From: Citrobacter freundii
GTDB taxonomy: Bacteria; Bacteroidota; Bacteroidia; Chitinophagales; Chitinophagaceae
Assembly: GCA_003243445.1 (NCBI GenBank)
Contig: QFQQ01000019.1
Location: 1-64,000, forward strand
DNA length: 64,000 nucleotides
Direction of reading: 5' to 3'
Shown: piece after piece, positions 26,875-35,400 of the stretch
How the letters are laid out: each line of letters begins with the position of its first letter
How positions within the stretch are numbered: the first letter of the stretch is position 1
Position numbers and translations under genes: made by a program
The notes under the pieces: generated by a model
What the model was told of the DNA's origin: nothing
The model's database searches: none
What the model saw: the letters and a program-made list of their open reading frames with translations, nothing else

Positions 26875-28077
26875 ATGATACCTTCCATCCGCAAACAATA
26901 CAACGATAACTTTACACCCGAGAAATATCAGGCATTTCTGAAAGAACTGCACAGCGCGCATCCCGGTGCAATTGAATTCAGAGTAGCAGAAACGCCAGTC
27001 TTTATTCCCGCAGATTTTACCAAAAAGATGCTGGACGCCTGCGAAAGCATCGTTGATCTCATTACGGCGCCCTCATTCATCAAAATGACGGATCGAGCGA
27101 TTCCCCCTTCACTGAATGTTCCCGGAGATATTCATCACGCTCATTTCATTGCATTTGATTTCGGGATCTGTGTGAATGATAAAGGTGAATACGAACCACA
27201 ACTGATCGAAATGCAGGGCTTCCCTACCCTGTTTGCTTACGAGGTATTGCTGGATGATGTTTGCAGAAATCACTTTTCCATCCCTGAGGGATTCAGCACT
27301 TACCTGGGTGGTCATACAAAAGAAACTTACCTGCATCTGCTGAAAGAGATCATTCTTGGTAATCATCCGCCGGAAAACGTGATACTGCTGGAGATCTTCC
27401 CGCATCAGCAAAAAACAAAGATCGATTTCTATTGCACCAAAGACCATGTGGGAATAGAACCGGTTTGTATAACCGAACTGATCAAAGAAGGAAAACAATT
27501 GTTCTATATAAAAGACGGCCGGAAAACCGCCATTAAAAGAATATATAATCGCGTCATCTTTGATGACCTGCAGCAGCAGCCCGCAGATGTGCAGGAAAAA
27601 GGTAAGATCCTTTTTGAAGAGCTGGATGTTGAATGGGTGCCGCATCCTTCCTGGTTCTATCGCATCAGCAAATACACGATCCCGTTTATCCATCATCCCT
27701 ATGTGCCGGAAACTTTTTTCCTGAACGAGATAAAACAATTACCAGGCGATCTGGAGAATTTTGTATTGAAACCATTGTTCTCCTTTGCCGGACAGGGCGT
27801 GGTGATCGATGTAACAATGAAAGATATTGATAACATCAAAGACCCGGAGAATTGGATCCTTCAACGAAAAGTAAAATATGCTGAAGTGATTGAAACACCC
27901 GACACTCCCGCCAAAGCAGAGATCCGCATTTTCTATTTCTGGAAAGATGGAGAAGCCAGGCCAACACCCACAAATAATCTCGCGCGTTTAAGCAAAGGAA
28001 AAATGATCGGTGTTCGTTATAATAAAGACAAAGAATGGGTTGGCGGAAGCTATTGCCTTTTTGAAAACAAAAAATAA
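26875..28077 (+). CDS. Hypothetical protein, ATP-grasp-like
   Basis: 400 residues, soluble. I recognise no named family with certainty. The C-terminal half has features of an ATP-grasp fold: ENFVLKPLFSFAGQGVVIDVT (Lys and Gly-rich loop), NWILQRKVKYAEVIET, and AEIRIFYFWKDGEARPTPTNN (acidic/Asn metal-binding region). The N-terminal half contains YEPQLIEMQGFPTLFAYE, which resembles the pre-ATP-grasp substrate region of peptide ligases. The gene lies between a class I glutamine amidotransferase and a small cupin, suggesting a short pathway that modifies or joins carboxylates. Substrate unknown. Confidence 0.55.
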   Translation: MIPSIRKQYNDNFTPEKYQAFLKELHSAHPGAIEFRVAETPVFIPADFTKKMLDACESIVDLITAPSFIKMTDRAIPPSLNVPGDIHHAHFIAFDFGICVNDKGEYEPQLIEMQGFPTLFAYEVLLDDVCRNHFSIPEGFSTYLGGHTKETYLHLLKEIILGNHPPENVILLEIFPHQQKTKIDFYCTKDHVGIEPVCITELIKEGKQLFYIKDGRKTAIKRIYNRVIFDDLQQQPADVQEKGKILFEELDVEWVPHPSWFYRISKYTIPFIHHPYVPETFFLNEIKQLPGDLENFVLKPLFSFAGQGVVIDVTMKDIDNIKDPENWILQRKVKYAEVIETPDTPAKAEIRIFYFWKDGEARPTPTNNLARLSKGKMIGVRYNKDKEWVGGSYCLFENKK

Positions 28078-28091
28078 CTACAGGTGATCCT

Positions 28092-28406
28092 ATGCCGCTG
28101 ATAAAAGAACAAAAGCCAAAACAGCTCGCGCCAGGCCTGACCGGATATTATACACATGGAGAACGGATGACGCTTGGATTAGTGGAAATTGAAGCAGGCA
28201 GCAGTCTGGCAGAACATAAACATCCGCATGAGCAGATCACTTATGTCATCGAAGGACAACTGGATATGATGATCGGGGGGAAACCGTATTCGCTGACTGC
28301 GGGCATGTGCCAGGTGATTCCTTCGGAGGCATTGCACTCCGCAATTGCAGTGACGAAAGTGTCGTTGATCGATGTGTTCAATCCTGTTCGGGAGGATTAT
28401 AGATAA
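28092..28406 (+). CDS. Single-domain cupin protein
   Basis: 104 residues, one cupin barrel. Motif 1 is EHKHPHEQITYVIEGQLDMMI, with the His/His/Glu metal ligands. Motif 2 is CQVIPSEALHSAIA, with the last His. Small cupins act as isomerases, dioxygenases or sugar/acid binders; the reaction is not predictable. It starts 14 nt after the ATP-grasp-like gene, so the two are in one operon. Confidence 0.88.
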   Translation: MPLIKEQKPKQLAPGLTGYYTHGERMTLGLVEIEAGSSLAEHKHPHEQITYVIEGQLDMMIGGKPYSLTAGMCQVIPSEALHSAIAVTKVSLIDVFNPVREDYR

Positions 28407-28442
28407 ATGGAAGGCGGCCCCCTCTAAATCTCCCCGCAAGCG

Positions 28443-28729
28443 CTACCGTGTACCCACATCTCTTAAGCAATTCGAATGGCGTAAGGTTCCCGCGGATTTC
28501 GCAGATTTGTCATTCCTGCTATCGAAATATCATTTTATAAACGGAGAATTTCTGTGTCAGTATACGCGGATTACGCAGATGATAGTCTGTTATCAGAAAC
28601 TAATCTGCGAAATCTGCGTATCCAATAGAGATCCGGACCCGCAGTATAAATATTTTTCATTAATAGTAAGGATAAATCTGCGAAATCCGCGGGAACCTTA
28701 CGCCAGCCAAAGTTGTGGGTACACGGTAG
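28443..28729. repeat. Class C dispersed repeat, copy 1 (with outer inverted repeat)
   Basis: Core 28478-28703 has ends GGCGTAAGGTTCCCGC and its complement GCGGGAACCTTACGCC. Next inward are CGCAGATTT-type arms, and an inner palindrome (ACGCGGATTACGCAGAT / ATCTGCGAAATCTGCG) sits at the centre. An additional outer pair, CTACCGTGTACCCACA and TGTGGGTACACGGTAG, encloses it. Copies at 37465-37720, 55143-55366 and 57667-57894 share the layout. It lies between the cupin gene and the 3' end of tex. Confidence 0.9.
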
Positions 28730-28865
28730 CCCCAAAGGGGGACTTGGAGCAGTATAAAAAAGAAAAGTCAAATGGTTTAGAGCAACATTGCGCTTTACCA
28801 TTTGACTTTGCTATAATAAAGTGTGCTAAGCCTCCGTCACGGCGGAGAGATTTAGAGGGCCTCTC
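28730..28865 (-). terminator. Class E dispersed element carrying the tex terminator
   Basis: On the minus strand, starting at the tex stop: CCCTCTAAATCTC, a short CG-rich stem, then the hairpin AAAGTCAAATGGT / ACCATTTGACTTT (28764-28809), followed by TTTTCTTTTTT. The same order, with diverged sequence, recurs at 52169-52306 beside the S41 peptidase gene. It is therefore a repeated element with a terminator inside it. Confidence 0.75.
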
Positions 28866-31130
28866 CTAATCCGCAAACTTCTTCTTTAATTCCGCCAGCT
28901 TCGCCTGGAATGGATTTGCCGGTGCAGCGGGTTTGTTTCCACCTTTATTACCTTGCCTGTTTTCCTGTCTGCCACCTCCTTTCGATTGCGACTGATCCGC
29001 TCCATCTTTCATAGACAACGAAATGCGCTTACGCGAAGGATCCACTTCCAGTACGGTCACCATCACTTTCTGGGTCAGTTTCACTGCTTCATTCGGATCG
29101 CTGATATAACGATTGCTCAAATGAGAGATATGCACCAGGCCATCCTGTTTCACACCGATATCTACAAACGCACCGAAGTTGGTAATATTCGTAACGATCC
29201 CGGGGATACGCATACCCGGCTTCAGATCTTCCATTGTGCTCACACCTTCCGCAAAACGGAACTCTTCAATAGCGGCACGGGGATCACGTCCCGGTTTCTC
29301 CAACTCCTTCAGGATGTCTTCAATCGTAAACTGACCGATCGTTTCGGTTACAAACTCTGTAGCTTTCAATCCTTTTCTGAGTGTGCTGTTGCTGATCAGC
29401 TCAGGAACGCTGCTATTTACTTTCGCAGCCATTGCTTCTACGACGGAATAGCTCTCCGGGTGAACCGCTGAATTATCCAACGGATTTTCCGCACCCGGTA
29501 CACGCAAGAAGCCTGCGCACTGCTCAAAGGCTTTTGGACCAAGCATCGTAACTTTCTTCAACTCTTCACGATTCTTAAAACCGCCGTTCTTCGTCCTGTA
29601 TTCAACGATATTCTTTGCAACGGTTGAACTCAGTCCGGACACATACATCAGCAGGTGTTTACTTGCCGTGTTCAGATCAACACCAACGAAGTTCACACAG
29701 CTTTCCACCACCTGGTCAAGTGCTTCTTTCAAACGGTTCTGATTCACATCATGCTGGTACTGTCCTACCCCAATGCTCTTCGCATCGATCTTTACCAGCT
29801 CACTGAGCGGATCAAGCAACCGGCGGCCGATACTGATCGCACCACGGACAGTTACATCATGATCAGGAAATTCATCACGCGCCACTTCACTTGCGGAATA
29901 GATAGAAGCTCCGCTTTCATTGACCATGAATACGGAAACAGGCTTACCGAAGTCAATACCACGCGCCAGTTGTTCTGTTTCCTTACTCGCCGTACCATTA
30001 CCATATCCGATCGCCTGGATATCATACTTAGCCACCAGCTCTTTGATCGTTTGCGTAGCACCATTCCAGTCGTTCTGAGGTGCGTGAGGATAGATCGTCG
30101 TATTATACAACAGGTTGCCATGTTCATCCAGGCAAACCAGTTTACAGCCTGTGCGGAAGCCCGGATCAAGCGCCAGCACCCGTTTATGTCCAAGCGGAGA
30201 GGCCAGCAATAACTGGCGGAGGTTTTCCGCGAAAACGCGGATGGCTTCTTCATCCGCTTTTGTTTTGCTGCTCATCCTGAATTCCGTTTCTATAGATGGC
30301 TTCAGCAAACGGCTGAATGAATCTTCCACAGCGAGACCAACCTGTTGACCCACGGGGCCTGAAGTTTTGACGAATGTTCTTTTCAACGATTCATTCGCCA
30401 CTTCCTTGTCTACATCGATATTCATGATCAGGTAGCCCTCTTTTTCACCACGACGGATCGCCAGGATGCGGTGTGAAGGGCTGTCTGCCAATTGCTCTTT
30501 GAATTCGAAATAATCACGGTATTTCTGTGCCTCAGGCTCATCTTTTTTGGAACTGAGAACACGTGAAGAGAACACAGCTTCTTCAGTGAAGAGCTTACGC
30601 ACGATATTACGCGCCTGTTCGTTTTCAGAGATCCATTCCGCGATAATATCTCTCGCGCCCTGCAAAGCTTCTTCTTTATCTTTTACCTGTTCAGTGATAT
30701 ATTTCACCGCCTCTTCTTCCAGATTCATATTTTCCTGGTCGAACAACAGCTTTGCCAGCGGTTCCAGGCCTTTTTCGATAGCCACGGAAGCTTTGGTCTT
30801 GCGTTTTGGTTTGAATGGCAGGTAGATATCTTCCAGCTCAGTGGAGCTGACAGTATCTTCGATCCTTTTCTTCAGTTCAGGCGTCATCTTGCCCGCTTCA
30901 TCGATCGTTTTTATTACGGTTTCTTTCCGTTTTTCCAGCTCGTTGAAATATTTGATCTGGTCGATCACATTGCCGATCACCACCTCATCCAGATTGCCGG
31001 TAGCCTCTTTCCGGTAACGGGCGATGAATGGAATGGTAGAACCGCCGTCATGCAGCTCCAGGATATTCATTACAGGCTTGATCGCCAGGTTCAGGGTAGC
31101 AGATATATGCTGCAGGTATTTGATCTCCAT
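28866..31130 (-). CDS. tex: Tex-family RNA-binding transcription accessory protein
   Basis: 754 residues. Tex N-terminal helical region (IPFIARYRKEATGNLDEV), a YqgF/RuvX-like RNase fold (RVLALDPGFRTGCKLVCLDEHG, ~320-345), helix-hairpin-helix repeats (VGVDLNTASKHLLMYVSGLSS), and an S1 domain (MRIPGIVTNITNFGAFVDIG to HISHLSNRY). A basic, Gly/Gln-rich tail follows, as often seen in Bacteroidota. Tex binds nucleic acids and affects transcription. Full length for the family. The class E element provides its terminator. Confidence 0.95.
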   Translation of the reverse strand: MEIKYLQHISATLNLAIKPVMNILELHDGGSTIPFIARYRKEATGNLDEVVIGNVIDQIKYFNELEKRKETVIKTIDEAGKMTPELKKRIEDTVSSTELEDIYLPFKPKRKTKASVAIEKGLEPLAKLLFDQENMNLEEEAVKYITEQVKDKEEALQGARDIIAEWISENEQARNIVRKLFTEEAVFSSRVLSSKKDEPEAQKYRDYFEFKEQLADSPSHRILAIRRGEKEGYLIMNIDVDKEVANESLKRTFVKTSGPVGQQVGLAVEDSFSRLLKPSIETEFRMSSKTKADEEAIRVFAENLRQLLLASPLGHKRVLALDPGFRTGCKLVCLDEHGNLLYNTTIYPHAPQNDWNGATQTIKELVAKYDIQAIGYGNGTASKETEQLARGIDFGKPVSVFMVNESGASIYSASEVARDEFPDHDVTVRGAISIGRRLLDPLSELVKIDAKSIGVGQYQHDVNQNRLKEALDQVVESCVNFVGVDLNTASKHLLMYVSGLSSTVAKNIVEYRTKNGGFKNREELKKVTMLGPKAFEQCAGFLRVPGAENPLDNSAVHPESYSVVEAMAAKVNSSVPELISNSTLRKGLKATEFVTETIGQFTIEDILKELEKPGRDPRAAIEEFRFAEGVSTMEDLKPGMRIPGIVTNITNFGAFVDIGVKQDGLVHISHLSNRYISDPNEAVKLTQKVMVTVLEVDPSRKRISLSMKDGADQSQSKGGGRQENRQGNKGGNKPAAPANPFQAKLAELKKKFAD

Positions 31131-31272
31131 ATTCGAAAAATTAGGGCAGCAAATGTAGGGGCGGTTTTGGTAAAAAAAATTTGTTTGTTAGCGAGGGGTT
31201 TCGTAGATAGATTTCGCGAATTTCCCTCTCATACATGACGAATCTTTATGCAAATCCAACCTCTTTTAATAC

Positions 31273-31331
31273 GATACGCGGATTACGCGAATAAACTCCC
31301 TAAAGGAGTCAATTCGCGTAATCCGCGCATC
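31273..31331. repeat. Short class C-type palindrome
   Basis: GATACGCGGATTACGCGAAT and ATTCGCGTAATCCGCGCATC form 20-bp arms with one mismatch around a 17-nt loop (itself ACTCC/GGAGT). The arms match the inner palindrome of the long class C copies. It lies between the cusB-like stop and the tex start, both minus strand. Confidence 0.8.
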
Positions 31332-31343
31332 AAATTTGTGTAA

Positions 31344-32465
31344 CTAGTCTTCAGCTGTATTCTTCAGTTTCGCCATCACCGGATACGGATTTTTTGTAAT
31401 GACCTTCTTTCCCTCCAGCTCCTTTCCGCTCACTTCAACCCATCCATTATCCCGGATCCCGGTTTCCACGCCCTGTAACTGGAATGTTCTATCCGCCACT
31501 TCCTCCAGCACAAACTGTCCGTTTCCAAAACGCACTACCGCTTCTTCCGGAACGGCAGTCACCTGGGCCTCATTGATCCGGATCGCAGCCGTGAGGAACA
31601 TGCCGGGCAACAATTGCTTGGGTTGTTTTTCAAAATGACAATGGACCAGCGCACTTCGGTTATCGTCCACATTTTTTGTTACCAATAATACTTCACATTC
31701 GTATTGCGTTGCCGGATCATCCACAAACGTCACCATCACTTTCTGCTTTGGCTTGATCTTACCAAGATCTTTTTCAAACACAGTCAACGCCGCATGGATA
31801 TCATCCGGATTGATCAGCTCAAATAACACATCCGACGGATTTACATACTTGCCAATATTCACATTCACCTTTGACACGAATCCGCTGATAGGTGAATAAA
31901 CGGATACGCTCCGCGAAATATTCTGATCGTTAAGGTTTGCGGGATTGATCCCGATCAAACGCAGTTTTTCGTCATAGCCCTTTACCAACACTTTCTGCGC
32001 AGTAAAATCCGCCTGCGCCTGCTGATATACTTTCTCCGCATTCACGTTATTTTCATTCAGCATTTTCTGACGCTGATATTCTTTTTCGTTGTATTCCAGT
32101 TTTGCCTTTGCTATCAGGTAATCCTGTTGCAATTGGATCAGTGCAGGATCTTCCATAGTGGCGATCACCTCTCCCTTGCTTACATGTACACCGGGAAGTA
32201 ATCTTGTATGTTTCAGATAGCCTCCCAATGGAAAGCTGACCGAAACAATATTCTGGGGCGGCACATCCACGATGCCATTCACTTTGAGCTCGCTGTTCAG
32301 CGATCTCTTTTCAACAATACCGGTCTGCACGCCGGCGTTGGCCGCCTGCTCAGGCGTAAGCGTTACGGTGTTTTCAGGTAATGCGGCCTGCTTTTCCTCT
32401 GGCTTTTTTTCGCTGCTGCAGGCCACAGCAGACGTGAGCATTAACAGAATAATTATATTACGCAT
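31344..32465 (-). CDS. CusB/CzcB-type efflux RND periplasmic adaptor, lipoprotein
   Basis: About 373 residues from MRNIIILLMLTSAVACSSEK, with a lipobox at LTSAVACSS. The upstream ATG at 32501 would overlap the cusA-cusC gene by 29 nt and lose the signal peptide. Adaptor layout: hairpin with VHVSKGEVIATMEDPALIQLQQDYLIAKAKLEYNEKEYQRQK, lipoyl half-motifs (YSPISGFVSKVNVNIGKYVNPSD), beta-barrel and membrane-proximal domain. It links the inner-membrane pump to the outer-membrane channel. It follows the pump gene directly, as expected for one operon. The exported ion (Cu, Ag, Co, Zn or Cd) is not decided. Confidence 0.92.
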   Translation of the reverse strand: MRNIIILLMLTSAVACSSEKKPEEKQAALPENTVTLTPEQAANAGVQTGIVEKRSLNSELKVNGIVDVPPQNIVSVSFPLGGYLKHTRLLPGVHVSKGEVIATMEDPALIQLQQDYLIAKAKLEYNEKEYQRQKMLNENNVNAEKVYQQAQADFTAQKVLVKGYDEKLRLIGINPANLNDQNISRSVSVYSPISGFVSKVNVNIGKYVNPSDVLFELINPDDIHAALTVFEKDLGKIKPKQKVMVTFVDDPATQYECEVLLVTKNVDDNRSALVHCHFEKQPKQLLPGMFLTAAIRINEAQVTAVPEEAVVRFGNGQFVLEEVADRTFQLQGVETGIRDNGWVEVSGKELEGKKVITKNPYPVMAKLKNTAED

Positions 32466-32472
32466 AATGAGT

Positions 32473-35400
32473 TTATTTTCCGGTGATGTATTCCAGTTCA
32501 ATGATGGCTAGATTGTATTGACGCAGCGATTCCAGGTAGTTCAGACGGATGGATACCGCATTATTCATCAGCGTTGTCCATTCGATATAACTGATCTCTC
32601 CGTTCTGAAAACTGATCCGTGAATGATTCATGATCAGTTCCGACTGTTGCAAGCCCGTTTGCTCATAATATTGCAAAGCCTGCTGCTGCTTGATATATTC
32701 CTGCTGCAATTGCTCATAAGATGTAAGAAGATTTCTCTCAGCCGCGGCAGTATTCATCTTTGCGATATCCTGCCTCACTCCCGCTGCGCGGATCCGCGCT
32801 TTTGCCGCCGAATTAAAAAGCGGTATACCAACGGAAAGATTGACTATATGAAATCTCTTACCCGCACCATAATACTGCTGCGTTACACCATCTGCGCTCT
32901 GGTAACCTATAATGGATTGATTACTGTAACCAAGCGTAATATCAGGCGAAAGTTTAGCTTTCTCCACAGCAGTCTCCGCCATTGCCGCATGAATGCCAGC
33001 CCTTTCAAAACGCAGCTGCGGGTGCTCCATCACAGCAGCTGAATCAGGCATGAGGGGTATATCCATCTTCAATGTTGTATAATCCGGAAGCAGTAAGGTA
33101 TCTGTGTTCAGCAGCCATTGCAATCTCTTTTGCAACACCAATATATCCGCATCCAATTGCTGCCGCTGAAGATCCAATTGCTGCAGTTGCGCATCGGCAG
33201 TTGTTTTCTCCAGCAAATTGGATTCACCGGATTTCAATCTTAGCGCTGCGGATTGTTGAAAACGGCTGTAAACTGAATCAAGCTGCGCCAGTAGTTTTTT
33301 TCTCTCAAGCCAATCGGCGAGTTGATAAAAACTGCTCTTTACCTCTTTATCCAGCTCAGCCTGGCGCCAGCCGGAAAGCTCCTGCTGTGATAATTCCCTG
33401 GAATGAAAGTATGACCGCTGGCGTTGATATACTACAGGCAAACTGAAAGTCTGGCTTACGGAAAACTTTGTATCATTCCGCACACTGTTCAGCCCGCCAT
33501 ATTCACCGCTGACCATTGTTTTGGACGGATCGAATACACCTGACTGTAACTTTTTCCAGTATTGCGGTTCAGCTTTGATCGCCTGCAGGGAAAGATTGTC
33601 TTTTCTTGCTTTGCTTAACATATCCGGCAAAGTCATCCTCTGCTGTGCATTCAGCTGTTGTATAGAAAAGAATAACAGGATCATTGCAACAACTTTTGTT
33701 GAAGGTCTTTTTTTACTCTTTTTTCTTTCCAGCCATGCATACAGCACCGGCAATACCACCAGTGTAAGCAGGGTTGCGGTGATCAATCCACCGATAACGA
33801 CAGTCGCTAACGGACGCTGTACTTCCGCACCGGCACTTTCACTCAGCGCCATCGGCAGAAAGCCTAATGATGCAACTGCCGCTGTCATCAATACCGGCCG
33901 TAACCTGACCTGTGTACCTTCCATTATAATGTATTTAACGTCATGCAAACCTTGTTTTTTCAACCTGTTGAATTCTGCGATCAATACAATTCCATTTAAC
34001 ACCGCTACACCGAACAGCGCAATAAAGCCAACACCCGCTGAAATACTGAATGGCATTCCTCTTATCCATAAAGCCAATACACCACCAATGGCAGACAATG
34101 GAATAGCGGAAAAGATCAGCAATCCATATTTCAAAGAGCCAAATGCGAAATACAGCATCACCAGTATCAGCAATAACGCTGCAGGCACCGCGATAGATAA
34201 GCGTTGTTTTGCTTCCACCAGGTTTTCAAACTGGCCGCCATATTTCACCAGGTAACCGGATGGAAGTTTTACCTGCGCCGTCACTTTTGCATTCAATTCA
34301 TCCACTACGGACTCCACATCGCGGCCACGAACGTTAAACCCTACAATGATCCTACGCTGTGCATTCTCGCGTTGTATCTGGTTCGGTCCTTCTTTTATCC
34401 CGATAGTTGCTACCTGATACAAGGGTACCTGTAATCCTCCCGGTGTTGGGATCAGCAATTGCTGCACATCGGTGATATCCTGTCTTGCTTCATCTTTCAA
34501 ACGGACCACCAGGTCATACCGGCGTTCGTTTTCATAGATCAGGCCCGCACTTTCTCCAGCAAATGCAGTACGCACAACCTGGTTGACATCTGCAATATTC
34601 AATTGATAATGCGCCATCGCATCCCTGTTATATTGAATGATGATCTGTGGAAGACCGGTCACCGCTTCAATATAAATATCACTGGCGCCCTTTACCGTGT
34701 TCACCAACCTCCCGATCCTGTCCGCATATAACGCAAGACTATCCAGGTTTTCTCCGAAGACCTTACACACCACATCCTGTCGTGCGCCGGAGATCAGCTC
34801 ATTGAAGCGCATTTGTACCGGGAACTGAAACCCTGCGGTGAGACCGGGAATAGCCTCCAGCGCCTTACTCATTTTATTCGCCAGTTCATCAAACGAAGAA
34901 GCGGAAACCCATTCTGCCCTTGGTTTCAATGTGATCATGATATCCGTCATTTCCACCGGCATCGGATCTGTGGGGATCTCACTGGCGCCAATGCGCGTCA
35001 CGATCTTTTCCACTTCAGGAAAACGTTCCTGTAAAATATGCACCGCTTTCTGTGTGGTCTTAATGGTTTCTGTTAATGAACTTCCGGTGAGCAAACGCGC
35101 ATCCACGGCAAAGTCTCCTTCTTCCAGTTCAGGAATAAATTCGCCACCCAGCGTTCCGATCAACCACACGGCAAAAGCAAATAATACTAATGCGGTGGAT
35201 ACAACGGTCTTTGGAAATGCCTTTGCTTTAACCAGCAATCGCCGGTACCAGCGTTGCAGTACATTCATCATCTTATCTGCAAATGTTTCCTTGTGCGACA
35301 TGTTTTTGCTGAGAAACAGCGATGTCATCATCGGCACATAGGTAAGGGATAATACAAACGCGCCGATAAGCGCGAACGAAACCGTCTGTGCCATTGGCTT

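Noticed and set aside
28443..28729. Insertion sequence
   Set aside because: The element has inverted ends but no reading frame that could be a transposase, and no clear target-site duplication.
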